Origin: Aplectana chamaeleonis
Lineage: Eukaryota; Nematoda; Chromadorea; Rhabditida; Cosmocercidae
Assembly: GCA_029168955.1 (NCBI GenBank)
Contig: JAPDOI010000010.1
Coordinates: 2,186,001-2,250,000, forward strand
DNA: 64,000 bases
Direction: 5' to 3'
The notes under the pieces were generated by a model, which was given only the letters and a program-made list of their open reading frames with translations, did no database searches and was not told the origin of the DNA. Both the position numbers and the translations under genes were made by a program. Below are positions 46,072-60,145 of this stretch, in pieces (positions within the stretch are counted from its first letter, which is position 1; every line of letters begins with the position of its first letter).

Positions 46072-48610
46072 AATCGAAAATAGAATAATATTAAATGCAA
46101 AGCAGGGTTAGTTAAGGGCCCAAGGAGAGAACGGAGCAATAGACAGTAGAATAGAGAGTAGAATACAATAGAGAGCAATAGAGAATGCAAAGAACGAGGC
46201 AAGGTGATACTTGAGGATTTTGTGTACTTCTGGTGCGTTTTTCTCAATTTCTACGTCATTTTAGTTCTACCCGGGGGCCACTTAAACAATATAGTGAGTA
46301 GTCACAAAATGGAAGACTATCGTGAACACTGCCTTCAAGAGAGGAAATACATTCGGCAGTTTGACTGGCCGTGAGCGAACTTCGTATAAAGAAGTGTAAA
46401 AACAGTCTACAAACATCACCGTACTCCATGATACTGATGAATGACTGCACGAACACTTTGTTGCACAGTTCTTGTCAAAGTTATGAATTGAGATCCGTGA
46501 AAATGGGGATCTCGCTTCTGCTTAGAATATTCGTGACTCTTTACTAGAACTACTAGGTTCAGCACTAACAGAAATCGAAGCTATGCTTTGATTGAAATTC
46601 ATATGAATACTCACGATTTCATGTCGTGGTATGCATGACATACCATGCGATCTTAGGGAAACAGCTGTGATAGCACCCGATGGACGATAGGTATGAACGC
46701 CTATTTCTTGACTTTTTCGCTTTTAGCAAACGGATTCTCTAGACTTTTTGTGGTAATGAGAGACTTCTAATGCTGAAAATCAATTTTGTGAAGTTGCTCG
46801 CCAAAATCAGTCTAAAAACGTGAGTAACATAACTTATGGATACTAATTTGGCTCTATACTATCACACACATTTTACATATATCATGGTTGATAAATACCC
46901 AAAGCTCTGTTTCCCATGCTCCCACATATGAACGAACACTATCGGACTCACTCTTCTACTGTGCTGCCATTTTTCTCCTGAATGCATGACCAAAATAAAT
47001 GAATAATCTTTTTCATGAATGTCGTTTCGAGCATATACGGTCTTGCCAACTGAGCGCTCAACTGGAGATTTCTCGAACGAATTTTCTGCAGAGCGCTCGG
47101 CACTCTCTCATAACAATGTATCCTCTGAATAGGCGACTTCAAACTCTTTTGGGTCTCCCTGACTTTGGGTACTTGCGAGAATCAGTGAAACATCGGCTTT
47201 TTGCAAACGAGTGGTGATTACACGCCAAATTCGAATTCCATTGAACGTATTGTCGGCGTGGATCCTAATGAGACATTGCCTTCCCTATTATAGGTTGGCG
47301 CAAACTCGGTGTATGCTATAACATAGATGCACCGAGTTTGCGCCAACCACCAATGGGGAAAGCAAAGTCTCCTTAGGATCCATGCCGGTGTAAGGTACAT
47401 AGATTTGAATTTGCCATCCTTATGGGGAAATTATGTGTGCTTTATGCCAACATTCGAGAAGCGATGGAGGCTTTCTAACAAGTTCTGACGAGTCAAATCC
47501 TAATCTGAAATCAAGATTGCAAAGGACGACTAGGAAACCGAATATAGGCGAGCCCTCCCCATAATATGAGGATGCCTCAAACGAGTCTCAGGGTGTTTCA
47601 TTACAAGTTTTTCCAGGCTGGGCTTTTCTTCTTCTTCTTTGCATTGTTAGAGTTTGAAGTCTCTTTGAGCAGAAAACTAAGTGCTTGGTAATGTAAGCGT
47701 AACTAGGCAACTCTTACATCGGTCGTGTACCTTAGCTAGAACAGAGCTATGGGCCCAAGTTCGTACGAAATTCGCCTACAAGATTGTACACCGTTTTTTT
47801 TTGGAATAAGATCTGCTGTATGCACTTTGCCGGGTAAGGAAGGAACACGACCTGATCGAACACGACCTTGTAGAGCCTCGTTTCATTACTAGAATAACTT
47901 ATGTCAATTGAATCTTGTTCTTATGAATGCTGTTATCCTCCTCCCAATTCACGATTCAGTTGCCCCTTGTTACTTTTCCGAAAATAAGGGTAGAACCAAT
48001 CGGACGGGCACCTATACAAAGCCGGTGACCAACCATAATGACCCACAGTGGCTTCCCTCTATAGGGGATCTTATGAAAGAAAATTAAAAATTTTGTGCAC
48101 TTTGAACCCTTAAAGACAAGAAGCGGGAAATAGCTATACCAAACATGTTCCTTTCCTATCTTCCATTGCAGTATACCAATTCACTGGCGGTTTGCTTTCA
48201 TCAATAACAAATTCTTCAGGCATTAAAATACAACGTATTGCGACCTATTCCATGACAAAGGAACAATGGATATTAGAGAATAACCAAGAAATTTTCTCAG
48301 CGAGCAAGAGGAACCTATCGTCAATCTCTGGTTGGGGAAAGCCGCGAGGCTGCAATGATAGCTGTATCATGAAACACGACCGGCTGAGAAAATACAATTG
48401 TAGAAATGGAGGTACAACCACTCCGCTCACAAGATACGAGATAACAGTTGCAACACGGCTTCCTCGAGATAGGATACAGGCTATACCAAGGTTTTCTTGC
48501 GGATGCTCTGCCAGAGTAACTTCCCGACGGAAAAAAGCAGAAGGAGCGGAAGTCATTAATAAATCGGACCGCGTATTTAGAAATGTTTGTACATGATTCG
48601 TAAAGTAGGA

Positions 48611-48877
48611 TTAAAGTAGCTGATAACGTTTATTATTGCATTCTAGTGGTATTTTTCCAGAGGGAGTTCTATTTTTGATTTCATTCGTAGAGTAAGCGGC
48701 ATAGAGTATTCTTGTACCATGTAAGTCGCTATTCGTGCATTGTTCACCATGACCATGTTCCCGATATACATTGAGTGTGCCGCCGCATATCCAAACTTTC
48801 CACATAGCCATTGCGTCGTCATTGCTGAGATGTTTCACTAGATTACTCTTCACTCGCCAGAGGGTGGAACGAATCAA
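48611..48877 (-). other. hypothetical minus-strand frame of the array unit, copy 2
   Basis: The copy 2 version joins STLWRVKSNLVKHLSND and NRTPSGKIPLECN in one frame, which is split in copies 1 and 3 by T-run length. It ends at a stop just after KRYQLL. Unknown function. Confidence 0.3.
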
Positions 48878-50814
48878 AGTATTGATTATAAACGGTCACA
48901 GAAAACCGGAGACCAGGAACATCATCATTCTTTCATACAAAATCAACGCAGGAAGCATTGCGTGAGGTGACATCTCATTTGCATCCTGTACACTACGGCG
49001 AGTGTCTGAGTGTGGAAGTTGGTCTATGCAAAACAATACAAAATGAAGCAATATTTTTGTCCTGCACTTCGTTACGTGAGAAAAAAGCAATATGGAGAAT
49101 AAGTTCAGTACTGCCGGTGAGAAGATTAGAAAGCGTGTGAGGCGTGCTAGGAAGATGCATGAAACGAAAAAGGAAGAGAGAAAGGGAAGAGAAAAGAAAT
49201 AGGACGTTATGGAGGAGGATGAGAAGAAGCAAGAAGCTGAAACGAAAAAAGGGAGGAGGCTATGAAAAGCCCTGAAGACGAAAAAAAGCCTCGAAGACTC
49301 AACGAAAAAAACACGTCGGCGCACTAACACCTACAGCATGAGCATGGCTGACTTTGCAAAGGCAATGCAAGCCAACAAGAAGGAGGAATCACAAAAGATT
49401 AAGTCCAAGCGGAGTTTTCAGATAAACTTTTTTGCAAATTATGTGGCGTACTAAAAAATTTCATAAAACGTGTGCCGACTAAAATTATTGTTGGGCAAAC
49501 AAAGAATCGTTTCGTGCCGGTTTTGCTCTTGATAGCTACATACTGGTACTGGTACTAGTGAGGACCTACAAACTGCCTGACCATGCAAACCTACACCACT
49601 TCCGCGAAGGAGATGTCAAGGCTAAACCAACCCATCATCATGTGGTGGGCCTTAGGATATCAGCTGTTCACTCGTCGAAATATCGTCACCACTGTTGCAT
49701 CATGTTACAACAATTATTGTAAATGCCAATGAATTCATCTCCGCTTTGAAAAATTGTGAGCTTCAAAAAGACGCGAGCAAACCCGAATTTTAGCGCCTCG
49801 TTTCTTTACTCTAATGTCAAAAACGACGAAACGATTTCTGCAGCGCTGGAACCCCTTGATCGACATCAAACAATTATTCACACCTTCCGATTGACACATA
49901 ACGATTTAAGAAAGTTGCTGGCAGCAATACTATGGTTCAACATTGTTCTGTAAAATAGAGAGGTCTATCATCAAAAATAAAGACCCGCCATGTGCTTTAG
50001 GATCACGCCGTGCCTAGCCATCGTCTATCTGGATACAGTAGAACGAAGATCATTCTCCAGTGGAATCCTATTCTTCAAACGTTCACGGTGTGTTCATCGC
50101 AGAACCTGCACTCAAGAGGCAGGAGTAGAAGAGATGATAGTGCCAGAAGTGACTGATAACGGGTATACCACTTCTGCACCCATGTCCTGGTGGCCCAGGT
50201 TCAATCCTGGAAGAATGCTCCTGGCGGCACCATACGTTAATAAGTATTAGCCATGGCTGTAAGGTGGGCGGTGAAGGAGTCGAACCCACATCTGAAGCTT
50301 GTGTCCATTCTTGAACAACATGCTAACATCTCCAAAATATACGGAGAGTGATTGTGCAGAAAAGCTGTGTATACTGAGATGAAAACAAGGTTTGTCAGCT
50401 CCGGCAAACGGTGTACATGGTGGTGTATGTATTAGGGTGAGTCATAAGTTCTTGGAATTTTTCAAAAATTCATATTAATTCGCGCGCGAATAGATCAAAT
50501 GCCACTTGTGCGCGGTTGTTTGCTAGGTAGATCAAACCTCGTTAATCAATACCTGCCAGCCCTCGAAAGTCCATCCGTTGCTCAGTAAAATGTCGGAAAA
50601 AGAGCACGCTCGCGTACTGATTCTTCACTGCTTCGAAAGGGGTTTCACAGCTGCTCAAACTGTTAAGGAAATAAGGGTCAATTAAGGAAGGTATCGAATT
50701 GCTGCCAGTACTGTGTACAACTGGTATCAAAAGTTTCGCTTCGGCAGCTGCTCTCTGAAGGGTATGCAACCGGCAGCCATGATTCGTGGCGAAATGGCAG
50801 TATACGTTCTTGCG

Positions 50815-51183
50815 AATATTCGAATATTACCACCAAAGTTCGGCCGAATATTTGAAAAAACGAATATTCTGATTTTCCGAATAAACCGAATATTCGAAAA
50901 AACGAATATTTTGATTTTACGAATAAATCGAATATTCGAAAAAACGAATATTTTGGTTGTTCGAATAAACCGAATATTCGAAAAAGCAAATATCTTGTTT
51001 TCCGAATAATTCGAATATTCGAAAAAACGAATATTTTGCTTTTCCGAATGAGTCGAATATTCGAAAAAACGAATATTTTGATTCTCCGAATAAACCGAAT
51101 ATTCGAAAAAAACGAATAATTTGATTTTCCGAATAAATCGAATATTCGAAAATTCGAATATTCATTCGAATATTATTCGATTC
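50815..51183. repeat. 41-42 bp satellite, copy 2
   Basis: Shorter than copy 1 by 41 bp between fixed flanking anchors, that is, one unit. It includes a GGTTGTTCGAATAAACC variant unit absent from copy 1. Confidence 0.9.
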
Positions 51184-51611
51184 GGACCAAAGTATACTGT
51201 CCACGTATGCAGCCGTGGTCATTGACCTCGCTTTCGTGTCAGTGGGCAAACAAGAGAACAATGAGTCATGAGTACTGTTCTACTTCATATATTTTGCTTC
51301 ATTCGTGTCTATTGCTTCAACTGTTCATTCGTGATCACTTTCTAGAAAGACAGCTTTCTGGGATGAGCCCAAGAACTGAGCAGGACATCAATCTACCCCG
51401 AACAGTTCACAAATCTGTGGAGAAGTCTGACATAACTTGCCACGTAGATTCTCTTTTTTTCAAATCTGTAGCAGACTGTGAAGATTTCTGCATTGCATTG
51501 CAAGAGTACCCTTTGCGAGCTTGATTTAGCACAGTTTAATTGATTTTCGTGAAAACGTACCGCGTCAAATTTCTGCAAAAAAAAAGCGTTTTGTGGCGTT
51601 TCTTGCCCATA

Positions 51612-52886
51612 CCAGGTTGTTCAATAAGCTTTGTCGTTAGAGAGGAAAAACACAACCTTGTGGTTTAAAATTCACTTTATTATTCAGTATAATCTCCCTG
51701 AAGATTAAAACACTTGCTCCAACGATGCTCCAATCTGTGGATCCCATCCCTGAAGTGAGAATCCGGAAGGTCTGCAAAGTACGCTTCAACAGCCGTTATG
51801 ACCTCTTCATTTGATGAAAAACGCTTGCCACGCATAAATTTTTTGAGTTCTGGAAACAAATGGAAGCTGCTGGGTCAAAATCTGGTGAATACGAAGAATG
51901 CTCCAACAATTCGAACTTTAATTCATGGATTTTAGCCATTGTCAAAATGCTCTTGTGACACGGTGCATTGTCCTGATGAAGAAGGATTTCTTCTTCTACA
52001 AAGCGGGTTTTTTCACGAATTTTTTCCTTCAACTGGTCCAAAGGGTTACAATAATATGCAAAATTACTTGCTTGACCAGTTCGCAAGTAATCCATAAACA
52101 AAATTTTGTTTCGCATCCCAAAGAACTGATGCCATAACCTTGGCCGATTTCCGGACGCGAATTCGTTTCGAAGCCGAACAAACAGGTTCACACCATTCTT
52201 TAGCCTCTTGTTTCGATTCATGATCATTTTGGTAGACCCGATTCTCATCCATAGTGATGAATCGACGCACGAAATCCACTTTATCCTTTTAAAAACGCTC
52301 CAAATGTTGCTGAGAAAGTCGCATTAGAATGTGTTTTTGTTCCATTGATAGCGAATGCGGCACCCATTGTGCACACAGCTTTCTAAAACCCAAAATTTTC
52401 CTTAAAATAAGGCTCACACTGCCTAACGAGATGTGTGGAGCCTCTACTAAATCTTTCTCAGTCAATCGACGATCGTCCAAAACCATATCCTGTATTTTGG
52501 CTATGATATCTGGTGTTGATGCGCTTTTTGGACGTCCTTTACGTGGATCGTCTTCAAGGCTTTAGCGACCACGTTTAAAATCAGCAACCCATCTTTCTAC
52601 TATTCTTATTATAGGTGAACAATCATGATACACCTTTTATATTCGTTCGCGAATTTCTTTTTTGCTACACCTTCCAAAAATAAGAATTTTGGCACTGCAC
52701 GATATTCAAATTTTTACATTGCTGTAACACGGCGACACTAAATGGCTTTTAAACAAAGAATGAATGGACGGATTGAAATGAAACTTCACATACCATAATA
52801 TGAAGAGTGTACCAACAAAACAAAACAATTTGGGCTAGTAGCAACGCCCTCTCTTCTCGAACGACAAAACTTATTGAACAACCTGG
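51612..52886 (-). mobile_element. inner mariner element, copy 2
   Basis: 1,275 bp, same insertion point and TA flanks as copy 1, same stops. Small indels distinguish it, so the insertion predates the unit duplication. Confidence 0.9.
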
Positions 52887-53136
52887 TACAAAGCGCCGCA
52901 TCGCCATATCTCTCTTCAAAATTAACGAAATGAGTTTTTGTTAGTTTTCGTATTCCTCTCAGTGAAGCGAATGCAATGGTGCGTGTAGACAGGGAGAGAG
53001 TCTTTCCGACTTCGATATCCTGTTGAAATATATATATTTCCTTCAAATTTCACAAGGACCAACCACGGGTCAGAACATGAAAGATTTCCGCTGTCATGAT
53101 CGTCTGACCAGTTTATAATGAGGGATTTTGTGGTGC

Positions 53137-53360
53137 AAATATGAGCATTATCCTAGAAGGGGGGGGGGGCACTCAGGATTCAAGTCACAAATGAAGTGAT
53201 CCATCGATCGGTAGCGCTACCAGTCGAAGTATTTCTATAGAATTTTAATAGCAACAATGCTTGACAGCAATATCGAGCATTTTCTATCATGTTTTTTGTT
53301 CATTTCTATGAGGAAATCTTGGGTGCCCCCCCCCGTCTAGGATAGAGCCCAAATATGCAT
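53137..53360. repeat. G-run MITE-like foldback, copy 2
   Basis: Equivalent to 42,879-43,099; the G and C runs differ in length and the right arm has two base changes. Confidence 0.7.
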
Positions 53361-54411
53361 TTTTTCGATGCAATTCTGGAGTTGAATCCATTACTTAGCA
53401 ACACTGTCGTATACGACTCAATATAAGCAACTCAGGAATTTCTTCAAAATTGAAATCTGACTACTTTGAAGCAAGCTATGGCGATGCGGCGCTTTGTGAG
53501 CGTGAAAAAACGCCGCAAAACGCTTTTTCTGCAAGAAAATTGTACTATAAGGGGTCCAGGCTGTTGAGCACAGCGAAGCCCTGCTCTGCAATTCAACTAA
53601 CCCGTGGATCCTAAAGCACGCCCACAAGTACGCCGCGAAGCGGCGTTGGTGCGTACCTTGTACATGATATTACATGCAAATCCACAGGAACGGTAACAGA
53701 CGGCTCAGGATCAGCCACCACCGGTGAGTTTTTGCACCGACTTTGCGTGATATAGATACTTATCGACCGGACTGGTTACATGCGACGAAAACATGTATAG
53801 CCGTCTATGACAATAGAGGCTAGAGGAATCATATGTATCGTATACTTAGTAGTGCAACGTCGGGATATCCACGGAAAAAAGAGTCTACTGACCGTTTTTT
53901 GGTCCACTGATGGAGTTGTGTTCTGGAAATTACTTCCGCCAGGAAAAACTATAGATGCTGACTACGTCTGCCAAGAACTAGGGGAAATGGTCACCAACGC
54001 GGAGAAAAATGGACGAAAACGTGACCAGATCCTACTGCTCTGGGACAACTGCCGCCCACACATAGCGAAAAAAAACTTAAGAAAAATTGAAGGGGCTGCA
54101 GTTGGAAACTCTCCCTCATCCAGCCTACAGTCCAGATATTGCTCCATCGGACTACCATTTATTCAGAAGCCTCGAATACTGGTTGAGGGAAAAGCAGCTT
54201 AAGACCGAAGAGCACTTGAGGACCGAGTTGGACGCTTTTTTTGCATCGAAGCAGCACTCATTCTACGACTACGGTATTCGAAGTCTCGCTCTTCGATGGC
54301 AGAAAGTTGATCGTTGTAATGGCTCTTACTTTGAATAAATTTGCTACCTTGTGTTTAAGAAAAAAATAAAAATAAAAAATTTCAAGAACTTATGACTCAC
54401 CCTAATAGACA

Positions 54412-54642
54412 GAGACGATCTGCACTGAACACCATGCTCAAGAACAACAAGCTGCGTCTAGTGTTACCGCACAACAGGGGTCCCTAAAAGCACATTTGCA
54501 AAGGAAGTTAAACGAAGCACTTGAGCAAAAGTGGTTTTCTCCGGGAAATAAACGGCAGGATAGAGATTACGGATTATTCAAGGCTTATTGCTTCACACTT
54601 CCTAGTGTGACTATCCCTCTGTCAAACACCCGCCGCACATAG
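54412..54642 (+). other. hypothetical 76-codon frame after the outer mariner, copy 2
   Basis: Counterpart of 44,151-44,381, still open. Confidence 0.3.
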
Positions 54643-57600
54643 ATCACATAGAACACATCGAACGCCTTCAGAAGCGTTGAGAGTCGTAAGCAGTGAGACC
54701 CTCGTTCCTAGTGTTTTCTGTATCAAAACGTTAACCTTGCCGAGCATTTGCAGAAGGTTTCCCTCGTTCGCTGGAAGGCCTTCTTGGATATTCTCCTTTA
54801 TTGGTTGTATCTATTTGCTGTACAATAAGTCGCGATGTATTTGAAGATCTAGAAAAGTTCTTGTCGAAGAAAGCTAACCACCATTAAATTTAGGAAGAAG
54901 TCTCATCTACACTGCAATGGAAGATAGATAACGAACAATTCAAATGTGATTAAGGAATAGTTCGATTCCGCCATTTCTATACCAAAAATGAAGTAATCGT
55001 CTGACGGCCACAGAATTTTTTTCCTCGAAACTTTTATATAGTATAGTTTTATGGTCAGTGTAATCGTCATTGAATATTCCTGAAACGTTCTCCGGACGAC
55101 TTCTTCAATAGTTATCCTTCTTTTTCCTCATTCACACACTATTTCCGATTTCTCTGTCAGCTCGCGTTATGTTGCAGTTCTACGCGAACTTACCGCGAGC
55201 TGAAAAAAGTACGAAAAATCTTCAGAAATTTTCTTCTAGATCAATGTTTTTCCAAGAAAGACAGAATGAACCATTTTTCAGGAAATTTTTTTCGCACTTT
55301 GCGAATCTAGTGGCTCATAACGTGGCGAGCGAGTGCGTAGTTTCAGCAATGCCTGGTCTATTTCCTGAAAATCTTCAAGTATAAAGCTCGCGTTTAGCTG
55401 CAGTTTACACCAAACTTACCGCAATTTGCCACGCGTTTTCAAACCCATTCACTACCACCCCAGATAAGCCAAAAACCCGTATAACGGTTAAGGCACAGGA
55501 CACTCAAAAAAAACTGAGATTTCATGCTTATCTTGGAGAAAGTCACATGCTGATCACAGGGGTATCTCTGGAATAGTTCAAGACCCCCTTTTGAACAGAG
55601 TTGTGGCTCTTCATAGATGCCTAGATTTTGAGGGTGAAAAATTGGTGGACGAGTTGTCTCACTGTCAGTCCTGTATTTCTCTTCATTCGCAATCGTTGCG
55701 CGAGAACGAGCCAGGATAAGACGACAGCCCGACAATGGGCTGAAAAACGAAGACTTGTTGAAATTCATCCATCCATCGAGCCGCTATCGAGCTCGAAAAT
55801 CTGTTAGGGGGTCAGGCCTGTGGTGGTCGCTTGTATCTAGCTTATTTGGAGGAATCGAGATCTCGCATTTGGCACGTGCTATACGGGAGTTGTCTTCGAC
55901 ACAATTACATGAAAATCTCAAAATTGATGTCTTAGGGTGTACCGTGCCTTTAAGTGAACAACGGATAGTCGGATTACCCCTAGAGCGTACATGGCCGCTA
56001 GCACAGACGACGTTTCCCTTCAATGTTCTGCCGAGTTTTGCCGGAAAAATGGCAAAAATTTCGGCAAACGACAAACGGCAAAAAGTCCCGAAATGGCCGA
56101 CAAACGGCAAACGGCAATTGCCGCACATATGTACCTGTTCACGATGATATTCGTCCCCTAGTTTTTCACACAAAACAATGCGTTCGCCTCCAATTGTTAC
56201 CAAAATTACGAGGAAACGGAGACAAACGCATTAAAACGTCGTATTTCAGTGACATTATGCCATAACGGACTAGTTGTCAGGTTGGATAAACATGTTCATG
56301 GTGGTTGTCACCGGTGGAATATTGGGTCAATCGAAAATAGAATAATATTAAATGCAAAGCAGGGTTAGTTAAGGGCCCAAGGAGAGAACGGAGCAATAGA
56401 CAGTAGAATAGAGAGTAGAATACAATAGAGAGCAATAGAGAATGCAAAGAACGAGGCAAGGTGATACTTGAGGATTTTGTGTACTTCTGGTGCGTTTTTC
56501 TCAATTTCTACGTCATTTTAGTTCTACCTGGGGCCACTTAAACAATATAGTGAGTAGTCACAAAATGGAAGACTATCGTGAACACTGCCTTCAAGAGAGG
56601 AAATACATTCGGCAGTTTGACTGGCCGTGAGCGAACTTCGTATAAAGAAGTGTAAAAACAGTCTACAAACATCACCGTACTCCATGATACTGATAAATGA
56701 CTGCACGAACACTTTGTTGCACAGTTCTTGTCAAAGTTATGAATTGAGATCCGTGAAAATGGGGATCTCGCTTCTGCTTAGAATATTCGTGACTCTTTAC
56801 TAGAACTACTAGGTTCAGCACTAACAGAAATCGAAGCTATGCTTTGATTGAAATTCATATGAATACTCACGATTTCATGTCGTGGTATGCATGACATACC
56901 ATGCGATCTTAGGGGAAACAGCTGTGATAGCACCCGATGGACGATAGGTATGAACGCCTATTTCTTGACTTTTTCGCTTTTAGCAAACGGATTCTCTAGA
57001 CTTTTTGTGGTAATGAGAGACTTCTAATGCTGAAAATCAATTTTGTGAAGTTGCTCGCCAAAATCAGTCTAAAAACGTGAGTAACATAACTTATGGATAC
57101 TAATTTGGCTCTATACTATCACACACATTTTACGTATATCATGGTTGATAAATACCCAAAGCTCTGTTTCCCATGCTCCCACATATGAACGAACACTATC
57201 GGACTCACTCTTCTACTGTGCTGCCATTTTTCTCCTGAATGCATGACCAAAATAAATGAATAATCTTTTCATGAATGTCGTTTCGAGCATATACGGTCTT
57301 GCCAACTGAGCGCTCAACTGGAGATTTCTCGAACGAATTTTCTGCAGAGCGCTCGGCACTCTCTCATAACAATGTATCCTCTGAATAGGCGACTTCAAAC
57401 TCTTTTGGGTCTCCTGACTTTGGGTACTTGCGAGAATCAGTGAAACATCGGCTTTTTGCAAACGAGTGGTGATTACACGCCAAATTCGAATTCCATTGAA
57501 CGTATTGTCGGCGTGGATCCTAATGAGACATTGCCTTCCCTATAGGTTGGCGCAAACTCGGTGTATGCTATAACATAGATGCACCGAGTTTGCGCCAACC

Positions 57601-59235
57601 ACCAATGGGGAAAGCAAAGTCTCCTTAGGATCCATGCCGGTGTAAGGTACATAGATTTGAATTTGCCATCCTTATGGGGAAATTATGTGTGCTTTATGCC
57701 AACATTCGAGAAGCGATGGAGGCTTTCTAACAAGTTCTGACGAGTCAAATCCTGATCTGAAATCAAGTTTGCAAAGCACTACTGTGAAACCGAATATATG
57801 CGAGCCCTCCCCATATTGTGAGGATACCTCAAACGAGTCCCAGGGTGTTTCATTTAGAGTTTTTCCAGGCTGGGCTTTTCTCCTTGTTCTTTGCATTGTT
57901 AGAGTTTGAAGTCTCTTTGAGCAAACAACTAAGTACTTGGTAATGTAAGCGTAACTACGCAGCTCTTGCATCGGTCGTGTACCTTAGCTAGAACAGAGCT
58001 ATGGGGTCAAGTTCGTACGAAATTCGCCTACAAGATTGTTCACCGTTTTTTTTGAATTAGATCTGCTGTATGCACTATGCCAGGTAAGGAAGGAACACGA
58101 CCTGATCGAACACGACCTTGTAGAGCCTCGTTTCATTACTAGAATAACTTATGTCAATTGAATCTTGTTCTTATGAATGCTGTTATCCTCCTCCCAATTC
58201 ACGATTCAGTTGCCCTTGTTACTTTTCCGAAAATAAGGGTAGAACCAATCGGACGGGCACCTATACAAAGCCGGTGACCAACCATAATGACCCACAGTGG
58301 CTTCCCTCTATAGGGGATCTTATGAAAGAAAATTAAAAATTTTGTGCACTTTGAACCCTTAAAGACAAGAAGCGGGAAATAGCTATACCAAACATGTTCC
58401 TTTCCTATCTTCCATTGCAGTATACCAATTCACTGGCGGTTTGCTTTCATCAATAACAAATTCTTCAGGCATTAAAATACAACGTATTGCGACCTATTCC
58501 ATGACAAAGGAACAATGGATATTAGAGAATAACCAAGAAATTTTCTCAGCGAGCAAGAGGAACCTATCGTCAATCTCTGGTTGGGGAAAGCCGCGAGGCT
58601 GCAATGATAGCTGTATCATGAAACACGACCGGCTGAGAAAATACAATTGTAGAAATGGAGGTGCAACCACTCCGCTCACAAGATACGAGGTAACAGTTGC
58701 AACACGGCTTCCTCGAGATAGGATACAGGCTATACCAAGGCTTTCTTGCGGATGCTCTGCCAGAGTAACTTTCTGACGGAAAAAATCACAAGGAGCGGAA
58801 GTCATTAATAAATCGGACCGCGTATTTAGAAATGTTTGTACATGATTCGTAAAGTAGGATAACAGTTGCTGATAACGTTTATCATTGCATTCTAGTGGTA
58901 TTTTTCCAGAGGGAGTTCTATTTTTTGATTTCATTCGTAGAGTAAGCGGCAGAGACTATTCTTGTACCATGTAAGTCGCTATTCGTGCATTGTTCACCAT
59001 GACCATGTTCCCGATATACATTGAGTGTGCCGTCGCATATCCAAACTTTCCACATAGCCATTGCGTCGTCATTGCTGAGATGTTTCACTAGATTACTCTT
59101 TACTCGCCAGAGGGTGGAACGAACCAAAGTATTGATTATAAACGGTCACAGAAAACTGGAGACCAGGAACATCATCATTCTTTCATACAAAATCAACACA
59201 GGAAGCATTGCGTGAGGTGACATCTCATTTGCATC

Positions 59236-59243
59236 CTGTACAC
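59236..59243 (+). repeat. 8-bp target duplication, left
   Basis: CTGTACAC, repeated at 61,557-61,564 and present once in the empty sites at 38,693-38,700 and 48,986-48,993. It fits the hAT target pattern nTnnnnAn. Confidence 0.9.
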
Positions 59244-59269
59244 TATAGTTGTGCTTTTTGACTAAACGG

Positions 59270-59520
59270 ACCGAATGAATGAATGAATGAATATATTCGA
59301 CTTCACAATTTTCGAATAAATGAATGAATGAATAAATTCGACTTCAAATTTTTCGAATAAACGAATGAATGAATATATTCGACTTTGAATTTTTCGAATA
59401 AACGAATGAATGAATATATTCGACTTTGAATTTTTCGAATGAACGAATGAATGAATATATTCGATTCTCTATTTCGAATGAATGAATATCGAAAATCGAA
59501 TAATTTCGAATAAATGAATT
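59270..59520 (+). repeat. left subterminal array, about 41-bp period
   Basis: Units contain GAATGAATGAATATATTCGAC followed by a TTTTTCGAATAAAC block. A clear step is 59,380 to 59,421 (41 bp). Confidence 0.85.
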
Positions 59521-59859
59521 AATTTAACTACGGGCCAACCGAATTCAGAGTTCTGCGACGCTACTGCTTTGAAGAGGCAGTTTTTAAGACTGGCATCGAA
59601 GAGTTTTGCGACGCTACTACTTTGAAGAGGCAGTTTTTAAGAATGGCATCGAAAGCTTTTGAACTGCTCAATATTTCCAATATTCCGCTCAGGCAGGGTT
59701 CATGAGTGGTGGCACGCAAAATCGATAAGCATCGTTTCTACACTTGCAGCTGCCTGATGCCACCCACGGCGGTTCTATTCATACAACGCCAGAGCGTCAC
59801 GAGCGGGCGTTTCGTTAGACCCCGTTCAGAGTTCATTCGCGTCGCAACGCGATGTTATA

Positions 59860-60145
59860 ATCAGTCTACAGGGGTCTGCAGAGTTGAAGTAGCGGCGTTG
59901 CTCGCAGCGACGAACAACACTGGGTGATGTAATATCGATTACATTCGGCGACGATGGCGACCGACGCGGACTGAAGGGCGACGAGGGGGCACCGCAGAGT
60001 GTTTTGACGCCGCGACGGCCGTACAGCACTGCCAGCGAGCGGCAACCGACGCCGCGACGATAATGTTTCGAAACATTTCTGTCGCCGCGTCAAGGCTGAC
60101 GCTCGGCGACCACTCGCTGGTCTCTGCAACTCTGCAGACCCCTTA
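59860..60145. repeat. GC-rich inner foldback of the hAT-like element
   Basis: GGGGTCTGCAGAGTTG (59,872) pairs with CAACTCTGCAGACCCC (60,127), and the centre is the palindrome ATGTTTCGAAACAT (60,063). Between them GCGACG-rich arms pair imperfectly. Open frames here arise from GC-rich sequence and are not annotated as genes. Confidence 0.65.

Larger units (their letters stand above)
50432..54405 (+). mobile_element. outer mariner element, copy 2
   Basis: Same structure as in copy 1, 3,974 bp, TA-flanked, with the catalytic half at about 53,780-54,338. The second-Asp and third-Asp motifs are retained. Confidence 0.9.
46072..56328. repeat. tandem array unit, copy 2 (10,257 bp)
   Basis: A full second unit. 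It is shorter than copy 1 mainly by one satellite unit. It holds foldback 47,226-47,415, minus frames 48,245-48,877, charged frame 49,092-49,202 (ended early by TAG), 86-residue frame 49,990-50,250, and the elements listed separately. Confidence 0.95.

Noticed and set aside
59270..59520. Possible CRISPR array
   Set aside because: Adjacent units are joined directly with no unique spacers and no cas genes; the host is eukaryotic.
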